The notes: generated by a model not told the origin, from the letters alone. A stretch of 64,000 nucleotides of DNA from Bacteroides faecalis (GCF_003865075.1 NZ_BHWB01000007.1:186001-250000), one strand, 5' to 3'; shown: positions 35,623-45,286, counted from the stretch's first letter. Made by a program: numbers and translations.

Positions 35623-36153
35623 ATGATTATGAGCAAAGAAACGCTAATCAAAAGTATTCGTGAAATACCAGATTTCCCTATTCCGGGAATCTTGTTCTAT
35701 GATGTAACCACCCTGTTTAAAGACCCTTGGTGTTTGCAAGAGTTATCCAATATCATGTTTGATATGTATAAGGATAAAGGTATTACTAAAGTAGTAGGTA
35801 TAGAATCAAGAGGATTCATTATGGGGCCTATACTAGCTACCCGCTTAAATGCAGGATTTGTTCCAATTCGCAAGCCGGGAAAACTTCCAGCAGAAACTCT
35901 TGAAGAAAGCTACGATAAAGAATACGGCAAAGACACTGTACAAATCCACAAAGACGCAATCGACGAGAACGACATAATCCTTTTGCACGACGACTTATTA
36001 GCAACAGGAGGAACTATGAAAGCAGCTTGCGCGCTTGTGAAAAAGTTAAAGCCTAAAAAAGTATATGTAAACTTCATCGTCGAACTAAAAGATTTGAATG
36101 GTATCTCAATGTTCGGAGATGATGTAGAAGTAGAATCAGTATTGTCATTATAA
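35623..36153 (+). CDS. apt: Adenine phosphoribosyltransferase
   Basis: 176 aa. Purine salvage: adenine plus PRPP gives AMP. The hood and core motifs are present: FPIPGILFYDVTTLFKDP near the N-terminus, GIESRGFIMG, and the PRPP loop LLHDDLLATGGTMKAA near residue 123. Two starts are possible (MIMSKETL): 35623 or 35629; the first is kept. Follows mnmG by 50 bp and may share its transcript. Its end carries the -33 element of the uvrC promoter, and a terminator follows 20 bp after the stop. Confidence 0.95.
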   Translation: MIMSKETLIKSIREIPDFPIPGILFYDVTTLFKDPWCLQELSNIMFDMYKDKGITKVVGIESRGFIMGPILATRLNAGFVPIRKPGKLPAETLEESYDKEYGKDTVQIHKDAIDENDIILLHDDLLATGGTMKAACALVKKLKPKKVYVNFIVELKDLNGISMFGDDVEVESVLSL

Positions 36154-36171
36154 ACTTATTGATTATATTTG
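36142..36171 (+). promoter_or_regulatory. Consensus promoter of uvrC, overlapping the end of apt
   Basis: TTG (36142-36144), 19-bp spacer, TATATTTG (36164-36171). The predicted start near 36178 lies inside the first arm of the apt terminator. Confidence 0.65.
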
Positions 36172-36173
36172 CA

Positions 36174-36202
36174 GGGCGTAGCTGTATAGCTACGCCCTTT
36201 TT
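36174..36202 (+). terminator. Rho-independent terminator after apt
   Basis: Perfect 10-bp stem GGGCGTAGCT (36174-36183) and AGCTACGCCC (36188-36197), GTAT loop, then TTTTT. Confidence 0.9.
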
Positions 36203-36228
36203 ATTTCAGTTCTTCATCTCTAAAGATT

Positions 36229-38061
36229 ATGAATACAGATTCAGTAAACCCAACCAGCGAATACCTGAAAGGTATTGTGGCAAATCTTCCGGAAAAGCCA
36301 GGTATTTACCAGTATCTAAATACCGAAGGTATCATTATATACGTTGGAAAGGCCAAAAACTTAAAGAAAAGAGTCTATTCGTATTTTAGCAAAGAACACG
36401 AACCGGGTAAGACTCGTGTATTGGTCAGCAAAATCGCCGATATCCGCTATATCGTTGTCAATTCGGAAGAAGATGCACTATTATTGGAGAATAACTTGAT
36501 AAAGAAGTATAAACCCCGCTACAATGTACTATTGAAGGATGATAAAACTTATCCCTCAATATGTGTACAAAATGAGTATTTTCCCAGAGTTTTCAAAACA
36601 AGAAAGATTATCAGAAATGGTTCGTCCTATTATGGCCCATACAGCCATATCCCTTCCATGTATGCTCTACTCGATTTGATAAAGCACCTATATCCATTAC
36701 GCACCTGTAATCTAAATCTTACCCCTGAAAATATTCGGGCTGGTAAATTCAATGTCTGCTTGGAGTATCACATTAAAAATTGTGCAGGACCTTGCGTTGG
36801 ACTACAATCACAGGATGAGTATCTAAAGAATATCGATGAAATCAAGGAGATATTAAAGGGAAATACTCAGGATATTAGTCGTATGCTGCTAGAAAAAATG
36901 CAAGAACTGGCAAGTGAGATGAAGTTTGAAGAGGCACAAAAGATGAAGGAGAAATACCTTTTGATAGAAAATTATCGCTCGAAATCTGAAGTGGTTAGCT
37001 CTGTTCTGCATAATATCGATGTCTTTTCCATTGAAGAAGATGAATCCAATTCAGCCTTCATAAATTATCTACATATCACAAATGGTGCCATTAATCAGGC
37101 ATTTACTTTCGAATATAAAAAGAAACTGAACGAGACAAAAGAGGAGCTACTAACACTCGGTATCATTGAGATGCGGGAACGCTATAAAAGCCTGTCTCGA
37201 GAAATCATTGTTCCATTTGAATTGGATATGGAGCTGAATAACGTTAACTTTACCGTCCCTCAGCGCGGAGATAAAAAGAAACTATTAGAACTTTCGATTT
37301 TGAACGTAAAGCAATATAAAGCTGACCGTATGAAGCAAGCGGAGAAGCTCAATCCGGAACAGCGAAGCATGCGCTTAATGAAGGAAATACAGCAAGAACT
37401 ACATTTAGATAGATTACCCATGCAAATTGAATGCTTTGATAACTCCAATATACAAGGTTCGGACGCTGTAGCGGCATGTGTTGTATTCAAAAAAGCCAAA
37501 CCATCAAAGAAAGATTACCGTAAATACAATATAAAAACTGTAATGGGACCTGATGATTATGCTTCAATGAAAGAGGTAGTAAGAAGACGTTATCAACGTG
37601 CCATTGATGAGCAATCACCGCTTCCGGACCTGATTATTACCGATGGTGGTAAAGGCCAAATGGAGGTTGTCAGAGAGGTTATTGAAGATGAATTAAAGTT
37701 GAATATACCTATCGCCGGACTAGCTAAAGATAATCGTCACCGTACTTCAGAACTATTGTTTGGATTTCCACCACAAACCATCGGAATCAAACAGCATAGT
37801 CCCCTATTCCGTCTACTCACCCAAATACAAGATGAAGTACACCGTTTTGCTATTACTTTCCATCGGGATAAACGCAGTAAACGACAAGTAGCCTCTGCAT
37901 TAGATACCATTAAAGGTATCGGTGACAAGACAAAAACAGCTTTATTGAAAGAATTTAAAAGTGTAAAAAGAATAAAAGAAGCGTCATTAGAAGATATATC
38001 TGCAATCATCGGTGAAGCAAAGGCCAAAATCGTAAAGGAGGGATTAAACCAGAATATTTAG
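36229..38061 (+). CDS. uvrC: Excinuclease ABC subunit C
   Basis: 610 aa. N-terminal GIY-YIG nuclease domain (KPGIYQYLNTEGIIIYVGKA, residues about 20-40) for the 3' incision. A Cys-rich segment follows (CNLNLTPENI ... CLEYHIKNCAGPC), then a UVR motif (LASEMKFEEAQKMKEKY), an RNase H-like domain for the 5' incision (IECFDNSNIQGSDAVAACVV; LPDLIITDGGKGQ) and C-terminal helix-hairpin-helix (LDTIKGIGDKTKTALL). Nucleotide excision repair with UvrAB. Own promoter upstream; a weak hairpin (AGTAT/ATACT then T-run, 38060-38078) after the stop may end it. Confidence 0.97.
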   Translation: MNTDSVNPTSEYLKGIVANLPEKPGIYQYLNTEGIIIYVGKAKNLKKRVYSYFSKEHEPGKTRVLVSKIADIRYIVVNSEEDALLLENNLIKKYKPRYNVLLKDDKTYPSICVQNEYFPRVFKTRKIIRNGSSYYGPYSHIPSMYALLDLIKHLYPLRTCNLNLTPENIRAGKFNVCLEYHIKNCAGPCVGLQSQDEYLKNIDEIKEILKGNTQDISRMLLEKMQELASEMKFEEAQKMKEKYLLIENYRSKSEVVSSVLHNIDVFSIEEDESNSAFINYLHITNGAINQAFTFEYKKKLNETKEELLTLGIIEMRERYKSLSREIIVPFELDMELNNVNFTVPQRGDKKKLLELSILNVKQYKADRMKQAEKLNPEQRSMRLMKEIQQELHLDRLPMQIECFDNSNIQGSDAVAACVVFKKAKPSKKDYRKYNIKTVMGPDDYASMKEVVRRRYQRAIDEQSPLPDLIITDGGKGQMEVVREVIEDELKLNIPIAGLAKDNRHRTSELLFGFPPQTIGIKQHSPLFRLLTQIQDEVHRFAITFHRDKRSKRQVASALDTIKGIGDKTKTALLKEFKSVKRIKEASLEDISAIIGEAKAKIVKEGLNQNI

Positions 38062-38316
38062 TATCTGAAATACTTTTTGTATATAAACGGGTAAAGTACT
38101 ATCATATCTCGATCCAATGGTTCTGCTTTTCAATATTAAGAACAATAGCAAGAACTAGACTCCAGTAAATAGAGTTTATTCTCTATATAGGATAGTAATT
38201 AACTTAAAAAAACTTTCTTAATTTGCTTAACCAGAGGCTTACGCTGACAGAGATATTGAGTGTGCCAAAACTAAGATGCCCACTCTAAAAAGTTTTAGAT
38301 TGCAATTAACAAGTAT

Positions 38317-38364
38317 AAAAGAGCTATATCAAACTCGATTTTTGAGTAATGATACGGCTCTTTT
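38317..38364. terminator. Imperfect hairpin upstream of dtd
   Basis: AAAAGAGC (38317-38324) faces GCTCTTTT, with further partial pairing (TATCA/TGATA, AACTC/GAGT) inside. The interval 38062-38543 otherwise holds no gene. It may end a transcript or be a relic. Low certainty. Confidence 0.4.
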
Positions 38365-38508
38365 CATTGCTGATAAGGGTGGCCAAGTTTCAGATTAAAA
38401 GTCCTCTTTCTCTAAAATTGAGTTTTAAATTCATCCTCTTTAAATCTTCAAACAAATATAACGAGAATAATATTTCCTCTATTCCATCATTTTATCTGCC
38501 GAATTTCG

Positions 38509-38516
38509 TAAATTTG
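38509..38516 (+). promoter_or_regulatory. -7 element of dtd
   Basis: TAAATTTG matches TAnnTTTG, 28 bp before the chosen dtd start. It supports rejecting the longer frame that opens at 38349. Confidence 0.55.
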
Positions 38517-38543
38517 CCTTCCGTAAATATAACAAAAGAATCA

Positions 38544-38996
38544 ATGAGAGTAGTAATTCAACGTGTTAGCCATGCTTCAGTAACTATCGATAAGCACTGT
38601 AAGTCTTCTATCGGTAAAGGAATGCTGATATTAGTTGGAATTGAAGAAACTGACGGAAAAGAGGACATTGACTGGCTTTGCAAAAAGATAGTAAACCTTC
38701 GCATTTTTGATGATGAAAACGGTGTTATGAATAAATCTATTCTGGAAGATGGAGGTGATATTTTAGTTATCAGCCAATTCACTTTACACGCATCCACTAA
38801 AAAAGGGAACCGTCCTTCGTACATCAAAGCTGCCAAACCAGAGATCTCTATCCCACTCTATGAACAATTCTGTGAAGATCTGAGCAGTGCATTAGGAAAA
38901 GAAATCGGCACAGGAACTTTCGGTGCAGATATGAAAGTTGAACTTTTAAATGATGGTCCTGTTACTATATGCATGGACACTAAAAATAAAGAATAA
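38544..38996 (+). CDS. dtd: D-aminoacyl-tRNA deacylase
   Basis: 150 aa from ATG 38544 (MRVVIQRVSHASVTI, the standard family start). A 65-codon upstream extension is open but lies across the -7 element and looks non-coding. Motifs SQFTLHASTKKGNRPSY (catalytic Ser-Gln-x-x-Thr area) and the Gly-cisPro segment NDGPVTI are present. Removes D-amino acids or glycine wrongly attached to tRNA. Starts a run with the MazG-like gene (68 bp on) and deoC. Confidence 0.95.
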   Translation: MRVVIQRVSHASVTIDKHCKSSIGKGMLILVGIEETDGKEDIDWLCKKIVNLRIFDDENGVMNKSILEDGGDILVISQFTLHASTKKGNRPSYIKAAKPEISIPLYEQFCEDLSSALGKEIGTGTFGADMKVELLNDGPVTICMDTKNKE

Positions 38997-39064
38997 AATC
39001 AATCTGTGATGAGAGGAATCAATTCCTTCCTATCGACGATTCAATCCACTTAAACCGTTATATT

Positions 39065-39403
39065 ATGACTCTGGAAGAAGCTCAGAAGCAAGTAGACCAA
39101 TGGATAAAAACATACGGTGTCCGTTACTTTAGCGAATTAACCAATATGGCTGTCCTGACCGAAGAAGTCGGAGAATTAGCGCGTGTCATGGCACGAAAAT
39201 ATGGTGACCAATCCTTCAAGGAAGGTGAAAAAAACAACATTGATGAAGAAATAGCCGACATTTTATGGGTACTTCTTTGCATCGCTAATCAAACAGGCGT
39301 CAATGTTACTGACGCTTTCCAGAAAAGTCTGGAAAAGAAAACAAAGAGAGACAATAAAAGACATATTAATAATCCAAAACTGAACGATCATGGAAGAGAA
39401 TAA
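39065..39403 (+). CDS. MazG-like nucleotide pyrophosphohydrolase
   Basis: 112 aa, single all-alpha domain. Metal-binding pattern EEVGELAR (first EExxE-like pair) and DEEIADILWVLLCIANQTG (second, E/D-x2-D) typical of short MazG-family enzymes that hydrolyse NTPs or dNTPs, often damaged ones. The 3' end overlaps the start of deoC by 14 nt, so the two are translationally coupled. Substrate unknown. Confidence 0.88.
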   Translation: MTLEEAQKQVDQWIKTYGVRYFSELTNMAVLTEEVGELARVMARKYGDQSFKEGEKNNIDEEIADILWVLLCIANQTGVNVTDAFQKSLEKKTKRDNKRHINNPKLNDHGRE

Positions 39404-40292
39404 TTCACAACCTAGTAAGTATGAAATCGCTCTGGCGAAATACAATACCAATCTGAATGATGCAGATATACAAGCTCGCGTAGCCGATCTGATTGAAAAT
39501 AAAGTGCCGGAAAACAATACAGAAGAGGTTAAAAAGCTCCTGTTCAACTGCATTGATCTGACCACACTGAACACTACAGACAGCGACGAAAGCGTCATGC
39601 GCTTTGCTGAAAAAGTGAATCAATTCGATGATGAGTTTCCCGAGCTGAAGAATGTAGCGGCTATCTGCGTATATCCTAATTTCGCCGCCATCGTTAAGAA
39701 TACATTAGAAGTAGAAGATGTCAATATCGCCTGTGTATCAGGAGGTTTTCCATCATCTCAAACCTTCATTGAAGTGAAAATTGCAGAAACTGCATTAGCC
39801 ATCGCCGACGGAGCAAACGAGATAGATATCGTAATCTCTGTAGGTGAATTCCTGAGTGGTGACTATGAAACGATGTGCGACGAAATCCAAGAACTGAAAG
39901 ATACCTGCAAAGACCACCATCTCAAAGTGATTCTTGAAACAGGTGCTTTGAAAAGCGCTTCCAACATCAAAAAGGCTTCTATCCTATCCATGTACTCAGG
40001 TGCAGATTTCATCAAAACATCGACTGGGAAACAACAGCCTGCCGCTACCCCCGAAGCTGCATATGTGATGTGCGAAGCTATCAAAGAATACTACCAAAAA
40101 ACAGGAAATAAAATAGGATTCAAACCCGCCGGAGGTATCAATACTGTAAATGATGCACTCATTTACTATACAATCGTCAAAGAAATTCTTGGAGAGGGAT
40201 GGTTAAACAATCAACTTTTCCGTCTGGGAACAAGCCGGTTAGCAAACCTTCTGCTTTCTGATATCAAAGGCGAAGATATCAAATTTTTCTAA
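39390..40292 (+). CDS. deoC: Deoxyribose-phosphate aldolase
   Basis: 300 aa, the longer Bacteroidetes form with an N-terminal extension of about 50 residues. Class I aldolase barrel; the Schiff-base lysine is Lys209 in GADFIKTSTGK, with VILETGALKS and KPAGGI also conserved. Splits 2-deoxyribose-5-phosphate into glyceraldehyde-3-phosphate and acetaldehyde (deoxynucleoside catabolism). The start overlaps the MazG-like gene by 14 nt. Terminator 25 bp after the stop. Confidence 0.96.
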   Translation: MEENNSQPSKYEIALAKYNTNLNDADIQARVADLIENKVPENNTEEVKKLLFNCIDLTTLNTTDSDESVMRFAEKVNQFDDEFPELKNVAAICVYPNFAAIVKNTLEVEDVNIACVSGGFPSSQTFIEVKIAETALAIADGANEIDIVISVGEFLSGDYETMCDEIQELKDTCKDHHLKVILETGALKSASNIKKASILSMYSGADFIKTSTGKQQPAATPEAAYVMCEAIKEYYQKTGNKIGFKPAGGINTVNDALIYYTIVKEILGEGWLNNQLFRLGTSRLANLLLSDIKGEDIKFF

Positions 40293-40316
40293 AAGACAGA
40301 TTAACAATTACATATA

Positions 40317-40365
40317 ACTACCGCACAACTCTCGTTATAAAGATGAGTGTTGTACGGTAGTATTT
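40317..40365 (+). terminator. Terminator after deoC
   Basis: Arms ACTACCG (40317-40323) and CGGTAGT (40355-40361), continued by ACAACTC/GAGTGTTGT pairing, followed by ATTTATTT. It ends the dtd-deoC run. Confidence 0.75.
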
Positions 40366-40390
40366 ATTTAAGAAAAACTAAAATTACTTA

Positions 40391-40420
40391 TTGCTACTAT
40401 TTACTTTTTCATTATCTTTG
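40391..40420 (+). promoter_or_regulatory. Consensus promoter upstream of the DUF1266-like gene
   Basis: TTG (40391-40393), 19-bp spacer, TATCTTTG (40413-40420). The next confident start codon is 280 bp away. The leader between contains only a doubtful ORF (40516-40734). Confidence 0.6.
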
Positions 40421-40702
40421 TGATATATTTAGTTATAGTATTTCTCTATAACTATTTGAAATAGAGAACGTTTTATTTATTGCCTACTCCTGGAATTCGG
40501 CAAAAATTCAAAGTTATGAGCGGTGATAAGCAAACGGGTCTCACGCACCTTCACGTATACATTTTTGTTATATATCGAACGGAGCGTGGGACTGTTGCTT
40601 GTATCGTCATAACGGCTTGCCGAAGCCCCAGGAAAGATATCAAGTGGCAGTTCTCACGCTTTTCGGTAAATCCTACACCATATTATAATAAGAAGTATAT
40701 TG

Positions 40703-41383
40703 ATGAAAATACACTTAAAGACCTTACGATTTAATCATAACCCTTTAAATCTGCTTCTCAATACAAAGAGAAAACAAGGATTACGTATCGGCTATATGCA
40801 TGCTACACTTGAAAACTTTTGCCTCAATAGTATTGAGACAAGGGTACCCAAACAAGAAGTTATCAAATTTCTCACCAATAAATTCAACTGTGTTGATACT
40901 GATTCGACCCGCAATATGTTACAATTCCTGATGAACGAAGGAGACAGAATATCTTATGCCATACAAACTCCTTTTTTGCTATCAACAGACAACTTGAATG
41001 AGTTTGAAACGATAATACGTAAACGCTTTTTCGGAGTAGAACGGTTTGTTCAACAAGGCAAGAATCTATATAACTTCGTAAAATACGCAGAGGAAAGAAG
41101 AGATCCAATCATTTGGATAAATGATCTTGAAAGAGGAATTATCGGCTGTGATATGGGATTAGCAGTCACAATCGCCCGCGCAGCACATGAGTGTGGATAT
41201 ATAACTAGAGATGAAACTTGGGAATACATCGAACAAGCAAACACTTTTTACGCCGAAGTCCTTAGTACTCCAGAAGAAATAGATAAAAGCTGTCTTATCG
41301 GAAGAGCTATAAAATCAGATAGAATAGAAGATTGGGAACAACTAATTTTATGCTATTCGCTTTTGAGTAAATTCAGGAAATGA
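40703..41383 (+). CDS. DUF1266-like protein
   Basis: 226 aa from ATG 40703; the first ~30 residues are basic and might be non-native, with MHATLENF an alternative start. The C-terminal half reads LERGIIGCDMGLAVTIARAA, CGYITRDETWEYI, then LIGRAI and DWEQLILCYSLL. This order of motifs (Trp/Asp segment, GYI...WE, G-R, LLxCYxLL) is like DUF1266 proteins, often encoded near toxin-immunity genes but of unknown function. No signal or membrane segment. Convergent with the polyprenyl synthase; the two stop codons abut with no base between. Confidence 0.6.
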   Translation: MKIHLKTLRFNHNPLNLLLNTKRKQGLRIGYMHATLENFCLNSIETRVPKQEVIKFLTNKFNCVDTDSTRNMLQFLMNEGDRISYAIQTPFLLSTDNLNEFETIIRKRFFGVERFVQQGKNLYNFVKYAEERRDPIIWINDLERGIIGCDMGLAVTIARAAHECGYITRDETWEYIEQANTFYAEVLSTPEEIDKSCLIGRAIKSDRIEDWEQLILCYSLLSKFRK

Positions 41384-42358
41384 TCATTTCTCACGATCGA
41401 CTACATAATCCAGATAAGTCTCCAAAGCAGCCCGCACCTCTGAATCCGGCAATAACCTTAACAAATCAAGAGCTTTTTGCTTATATGCATTCATTGTCTG
41501 AATGGCATATTCAATTCCCCCATTTTCTTTGGTAAATGCAATTAAACAAGCTATTTCTTCCATGCTGGCTGTACCCTCTTTTATCTTGAATGCAATTTCA
41601 CGCATTCGCGCATCCTGAGTTGCATTCAACACATACAAAGCGGGTAAAGTAAGTTTTCCTTCAAGCATATCATTGCCCGTCGGTTTACCTATCTCTTTGC
41701 TATCAAAGTAATCAAAAATATCGTCTTTAATCTGAAAACAAATACCTATATATTCACCCAATAGACGGGCAAATTCAGTATTCTCCTCTCCTACTTCTAC
41801 CGAATAAGCTGCCGCTTTTGTACAAGCCGCAAAAAGAGCTGCCGTCTTCTTACGAATCACATCAAAATAGACCTTTTCGGAAAAACTGTGGTTGCTTACA
41901 TTCGATAACTGAAGCAATTCTCCTTCAGCAAGATCCTGCCCCAATGAAGATACGACTTGTATGATATCATGGCTTTTAGTAAGTCCGGCATGAACCAGAC
42001 TGGTAGCTAACAGGTAATCTCCTGTCAATACCGACACCTTATTATTAAAAACAGCATTTACCGAAAGCTGTCCCCGGCGCTCGGTACTCTCATCCACTAC
42101 ATCATCGTGTACCAGACTGGCAGTATGAAGAAGTTCTAAAGCTACAGCTGCATGAAGAGTACTTGGACGGATTGCACCATAGAGGCGTGCGACTAAAAGG
42201 ACGAGAATAGGACGCATCATCTTACCATTCCTCTGACGTATATAAGCTATTACACTGTCGAGCAATGCATTCGAACTGGAGAGAGAACTGTCAAAAAGGT
42301 CTCTGAAATCCTCAAGTTCAGTCGTTATTGGTTTTTTGATGCAAGTGATACTATCCAT
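41384..42358 (-). CDS. Polyprenyl diphosphate synthase (long chain)
   Basis: 324 aa trans-prenyltransferase. First Asp-rich motif DDVVD in LVHDDVVDESTERRGQ (about residue 91) and second DDIFD in FQIKDDIFDYFD (about residue 215), plus GDYLLA. It elongates farnesyl diphosphate with IPP to an octa- or heptaprenyl chain for menaquinone side chains, by family resemblance (IspB type). Divergent from polA, whose start is 88 bp away. The final stop TGA abuts the opposite gene's TGA (TGATCA). Confidence 0.93.
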   Translation of the reverse strand: MDSITCIKKPITTELEDFRDLFDSSLSSSNALLDSVIAYIRQRNGKMMRPILVLLVARLYGAIRPSTLHAAVALELLHTASLVHDDVVDESTERRGQLSVNAVFNNKVSVLTGDYLLATSLVHAGLTKSHDIIQVVSSLGQDLAEGELLQLSNVSNHSFSEKVYFDVIRKKTAALFAACTKAAAYSVEVGEENTEFARLLGEYIGICFQIKDDIFDYFDSKEIGKPTGNDMLEGKLTLPALYVLNATQDARMREIAFKIKEGTASMEEIACLIAFTKENGGIEYAIQTMNAYKQKALDLLRLLPDSEVRAALETYLDYVVDREK

Positions 42359-42445
42359 TCACACACAATTTGAGTACAAATGTAATAATAAAACGTTTAA
42401 TACGGTATTTTTTTGTACTTTTACCATGAAAAATTAAATAAATCT

Positions 42446-45286
42446 ATGGAGTCAGACAATAAATTATTTCTTTTAGACGCTTACGCACTGATATATCGGG
42501 CATATTATGCCTTTATTAAAAACCCTAGAATCAATTCCAAAGGATTTAATACTTCAGCTATCCTCGGATTTGTCAATACGCTTGAGGAAGTACTGAAGAA
42601 AGAGAATCCTAGCCATATAGGAGTAGCTTTCGATCCCGCCGGTCCTACTTTTCGCCATGAAGCTTTTGAGCAATATAAAGCACAGCGAGAAGAAACTCCG
42701 GAAGCCATCCGCCTATCCGTACCTATTATTAAAGATATCATTCGTGCTTATCGGATACCTATCCTTGAAGTCGCAGGCTTCGAAGCTGATGATGTGATCG
42801 GAACTCTTGCCACCGAAGCCGGAAAGCAGGGTATCATTACTTATATGATGACTCCTGATAAAGATTACGGTCAGTTGGTAACAGACCATGTATTCATGTA
42901 CCGCCCTAAACACACCGGTGGTTTTGAAGTAATGGGTATCGAAGAGGTAAAAGCAAAGTTCGACATTCAATCTCCTGCTCAAGTAATTGATATGCTTGGT
43001 CTGATGGGGGATTCATCGGATAATATTCCCGGTTGTCCCGGAGTCGGAGAAAAGACTGCTCAAAAATTGATTGCCGAATTCGGAAGTATCGAAAATCTGT
43101 TGGAGCATACGGATCAATTGAAAGGAGCTTTGAAAACAAAAGTGGAAACGAATCGGGAATTGATCACTTTCTCCAAATTTCTGGCAACGATCAAAATTGA
43201 TGTTCCTATCCAACTTGAAATGGATTCACTCATTCGCGAACAGGTAGACAAAAATTCACTTCGTCAGATTTTTGAAGAATTGGAATTTAGAACGCTCATC
43301 GATCGTGTTCTCAAAACAGAGAACTTCGGAAGTGAAACAGCAAATGGAAATAAAACGATAAGTAAAAGTCCCCTCTCTCCTCTTCCTCTTTTTCCCGACG
43401 AAGAAGGACCAATACAAGGCGATTTGTTTGCGAAATTTGCGGGCAACGGGGCAGACGACTCAAAAAAAACAAATCTAGATACGTTAGAAACGCTAGGATG
43501 CAATTATCAACTCATTGATACAGAAGAGAAAAGAAGTGAAATTATTCAAAAGTTACTTACATCCAAAATTCTTTCGTTAGATACGGAAACCACGGGAACC
43601 GAACCAATGGACGCCGAACTAGTAGGAATGAGTTTCTCTATTGAAGAAAATCAAGCTTTTTATGTACCGGTTCCACCGGAACGAGACGAAGCGTTAAAAA
43701 TCGTCAATGAGTTCCGCCGGGTTTTTGAAAATGAAGATTCTTTGAAAATCGGACAGAATATCAAGTATGACATGATCGTTCTCCAGAATTATGGAGTAGA
43801 AGTAAAAGGTCCGCTCTTCGACACAATGATTGCTCATTATGTTCTTCAACCGGAACTTCGACATGGGATGGATTACCTGGCAGAAATTTATCTCCATTAT
43901 CAGACTATCCATATTGATGAGCTTATTGGTCCGAAAGGCAAGAATCAGAAAAACATGCGTGATCTGGACCCTAAAGACGTTTACCGTTATGCGTGTGAAG
44001 ATGCAGATGTGACACTGAAACTAAAGAATGTTCTCGAAAAAGAGTTGAAAGCTAACGATGCCGAACGCTTATTCTATGACATTGAAATGCCTCTTGTACC
44101 GGTATTAGTTAATATAGAACGTAATGGAGTACTGCTGGATACAGAAGCACTCAAACAGTCGTCAGCTCATTTCACAGCCCAAATGCAAAGTATTGAGCAA
44201 GAAATCTACCAATTAGCAGAAGAATCATTCAACATTGCTTCTCCGAAACAAGTCGGAGAGATTTTGTTTGACAAACTAAAGATTGTAGAGAAAGCCAAAA
44301 AGACTAAGACCGGCCAGTATATTACATCGGAAGAAGTACTCGAAAGTCTCCGTCACAAACATCCCATAGTGGAAAAGATTTTGGAACACCGCGGATTGAA
44401 GAAGTTACTGGGAACATACATCGATGCGCTTCCCCAACTTATCAATCCTCGTACGGGACGGGTACATACGTCTTTCAATCAAACTGTAACCTCTACCGGA
44501 CGACTTAGTTCAAGTAATCCAAATTTACAGAACATTCCTATCCGCGATGAAAACGGTAAAGAGATTCGCAAAGCATTCATTCCCGATGAAGGTAGCCTTT
44601 TCTTCTCTGCCGATTATTCTCAGATTGAGCTACGCATCATGGCACACCTCAGCGAAGATAAGAATATGATTGACGCTTTTCTCAGTAATTATGATATCCA
44701 TGCTGCTACAGCAGCCAAGATTTATAAAACTGATCTGAAAGAGGTAGGATCGGATATGCGCCGCAAAGCTAAAACTGCTAATTTCGGTATCATTTACGGT
44801 ATATCCGTATTCGGTCTTGCCGAACGGATGAATGTAGACCGTAAAGAAGCCAAAGAACTAATTGACGGCTATTTTGAGACGTATCCGGGAGTGAAGGCTT
44901 ATATGGATAAAAGCATACAAATAGCTCGCGAAAAAGGTTATGTGGAGACAATCTTCCATCGAAAACGCTTCTTGCCGGACATCAACTCGCGTAATGCAGT
45001 CGTTCGCGGATATGCAGAACGTAATGCCATTAATGCACCTATTCAGGGAAGTGCCGCCGATATTATAAAAGTAGCCATGGCACGTATTTACAAAAGATTC
45101 CGGGCAGAAGGAATTCAAGCCAAGATGATTCTTCAAGTGCATGACGAATTGAACTTCAGTGTTCCTATCAATGAAAAGGAACGGGTCGAAGAGATTGTTA
45201 TCGAGGAAATGGAAAACGCTTATCGTATGCATGTTCCTTTAAAAGCTGATTGCGGGTGGGGTAAAAATTGGCTTGAAGCTCATTAA
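42446..45286 (+). CDS. polA: DNA polymerase I
   Basis: 946 aa from ATG 42446 (MESDNKLFLLDAYALIYR); the frame is open 11 codons further up but the family start is here. Three domains: 5' nuclease (residues 1 to about 290, DAYALIYRAYYAF, MGDSSDNIPGCPGVGEKTA); 3'-5' exonuclease with intact acidic pair LSLDTETTGT (about residue 380), so probably proofreading; and the polymerase domain with DYSQIELR, KTANFGIIYG and VHDEL. Roles in Okazaki fragment processing and repair. Divergent from the polyprenyl synthase gene. Terminator at 45409. Confidence 0.97.
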   Translation: MESDNKLFLLDAYALIYRAYYAFIKNPRINSKGFNTSAILGFVNTLEEVLKKENPSHIGVAFDPAGPTFRHEAFEQYKAQREETPEAIRLSVPIIKDIIRAYRIPILEVAGFEADDVIGTLATEAGKQGIITYMMTPDKDYGQLVTDHVFMYRPKHTGGFEVMGIEEVKAKFDIQSPAQVIDMLGLMGDSSDNIPGCPGVGEKTAQKLIAEFGSIENLLEHTDQLKGALKTKVETNRELITFSKFLATIKIDVPIQLEMDSLIREQVDKNSLRQIFEELEFRTLIDRVLKTENFGSETANGNKTISKSPLSPLPLFPDEEGPIQGDLFAKFAGNGADDSKKTNLDTLETLGCNYQLIDTEEKRSEIIQKLLTSKILSLDTETTGTEPMDAELVGMSFSIEENQAFYVPVPPERDEALKIVNEFRRVFENEDSLKIGQNIKYDMIVLQNYGVEVKGPLFDTMIAHYVLQPELRHGMDYLAEIYLHYQTIHIDELIGPKGKNQKNMRDLDPKDVYRYACEDADVTLKLKNVLEKELKANDAERLFYDIEMPLVPVLVNIERNGVLLDTEALKQSSAHFTAQMQSIEQEIYQLAEESFNIASPKQVGEILFDKLKIVEKAKKTKTGQYITSEEVLESLRHKHPIVEKILEHRGLKKLLGTYIDALPQLINPRTGRVHTSFNQTVTSTGRLSSSNPNLQNIPIRDENGKEIRKAFIPDEGSLFFSADYSQIELRIMAHLSEDKNMIDAFLSNYDIHAATAAKIYKTDLKEVGSDMRRKAKTANFGIIYGISVFGLAERMNVDRKEAKELIDGYFETYPGVKAYMDKSIQIAREKGYVETIFHRKRFLPDINSRNAVVRGYAERNAINAPIQGSAADIIKVAMARIYKRFRAEGIQAKMILQVHDELNFSVPINEKERVEEIVIEEMENAYRMHVPLKADCGWGKNWLEAH

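Noticed and set aside
38349-38543. 65-codon extension of dtd
   Set aside because: It crosses the -7 element at 38509 and has no family similarity; the start MRVVIQRV at 38544 is standard.
40516-40734. 72-aa ORF before the DUF1266-like gene
   Set aside because: No recognised motif, unusual composition, overlaps the next gene; kept only as a possible leader ORF.
42413-42445. Upstream start of polA
   Set aside because: The family start MESDNKLFLLDAYALIYR is 11 codons later.
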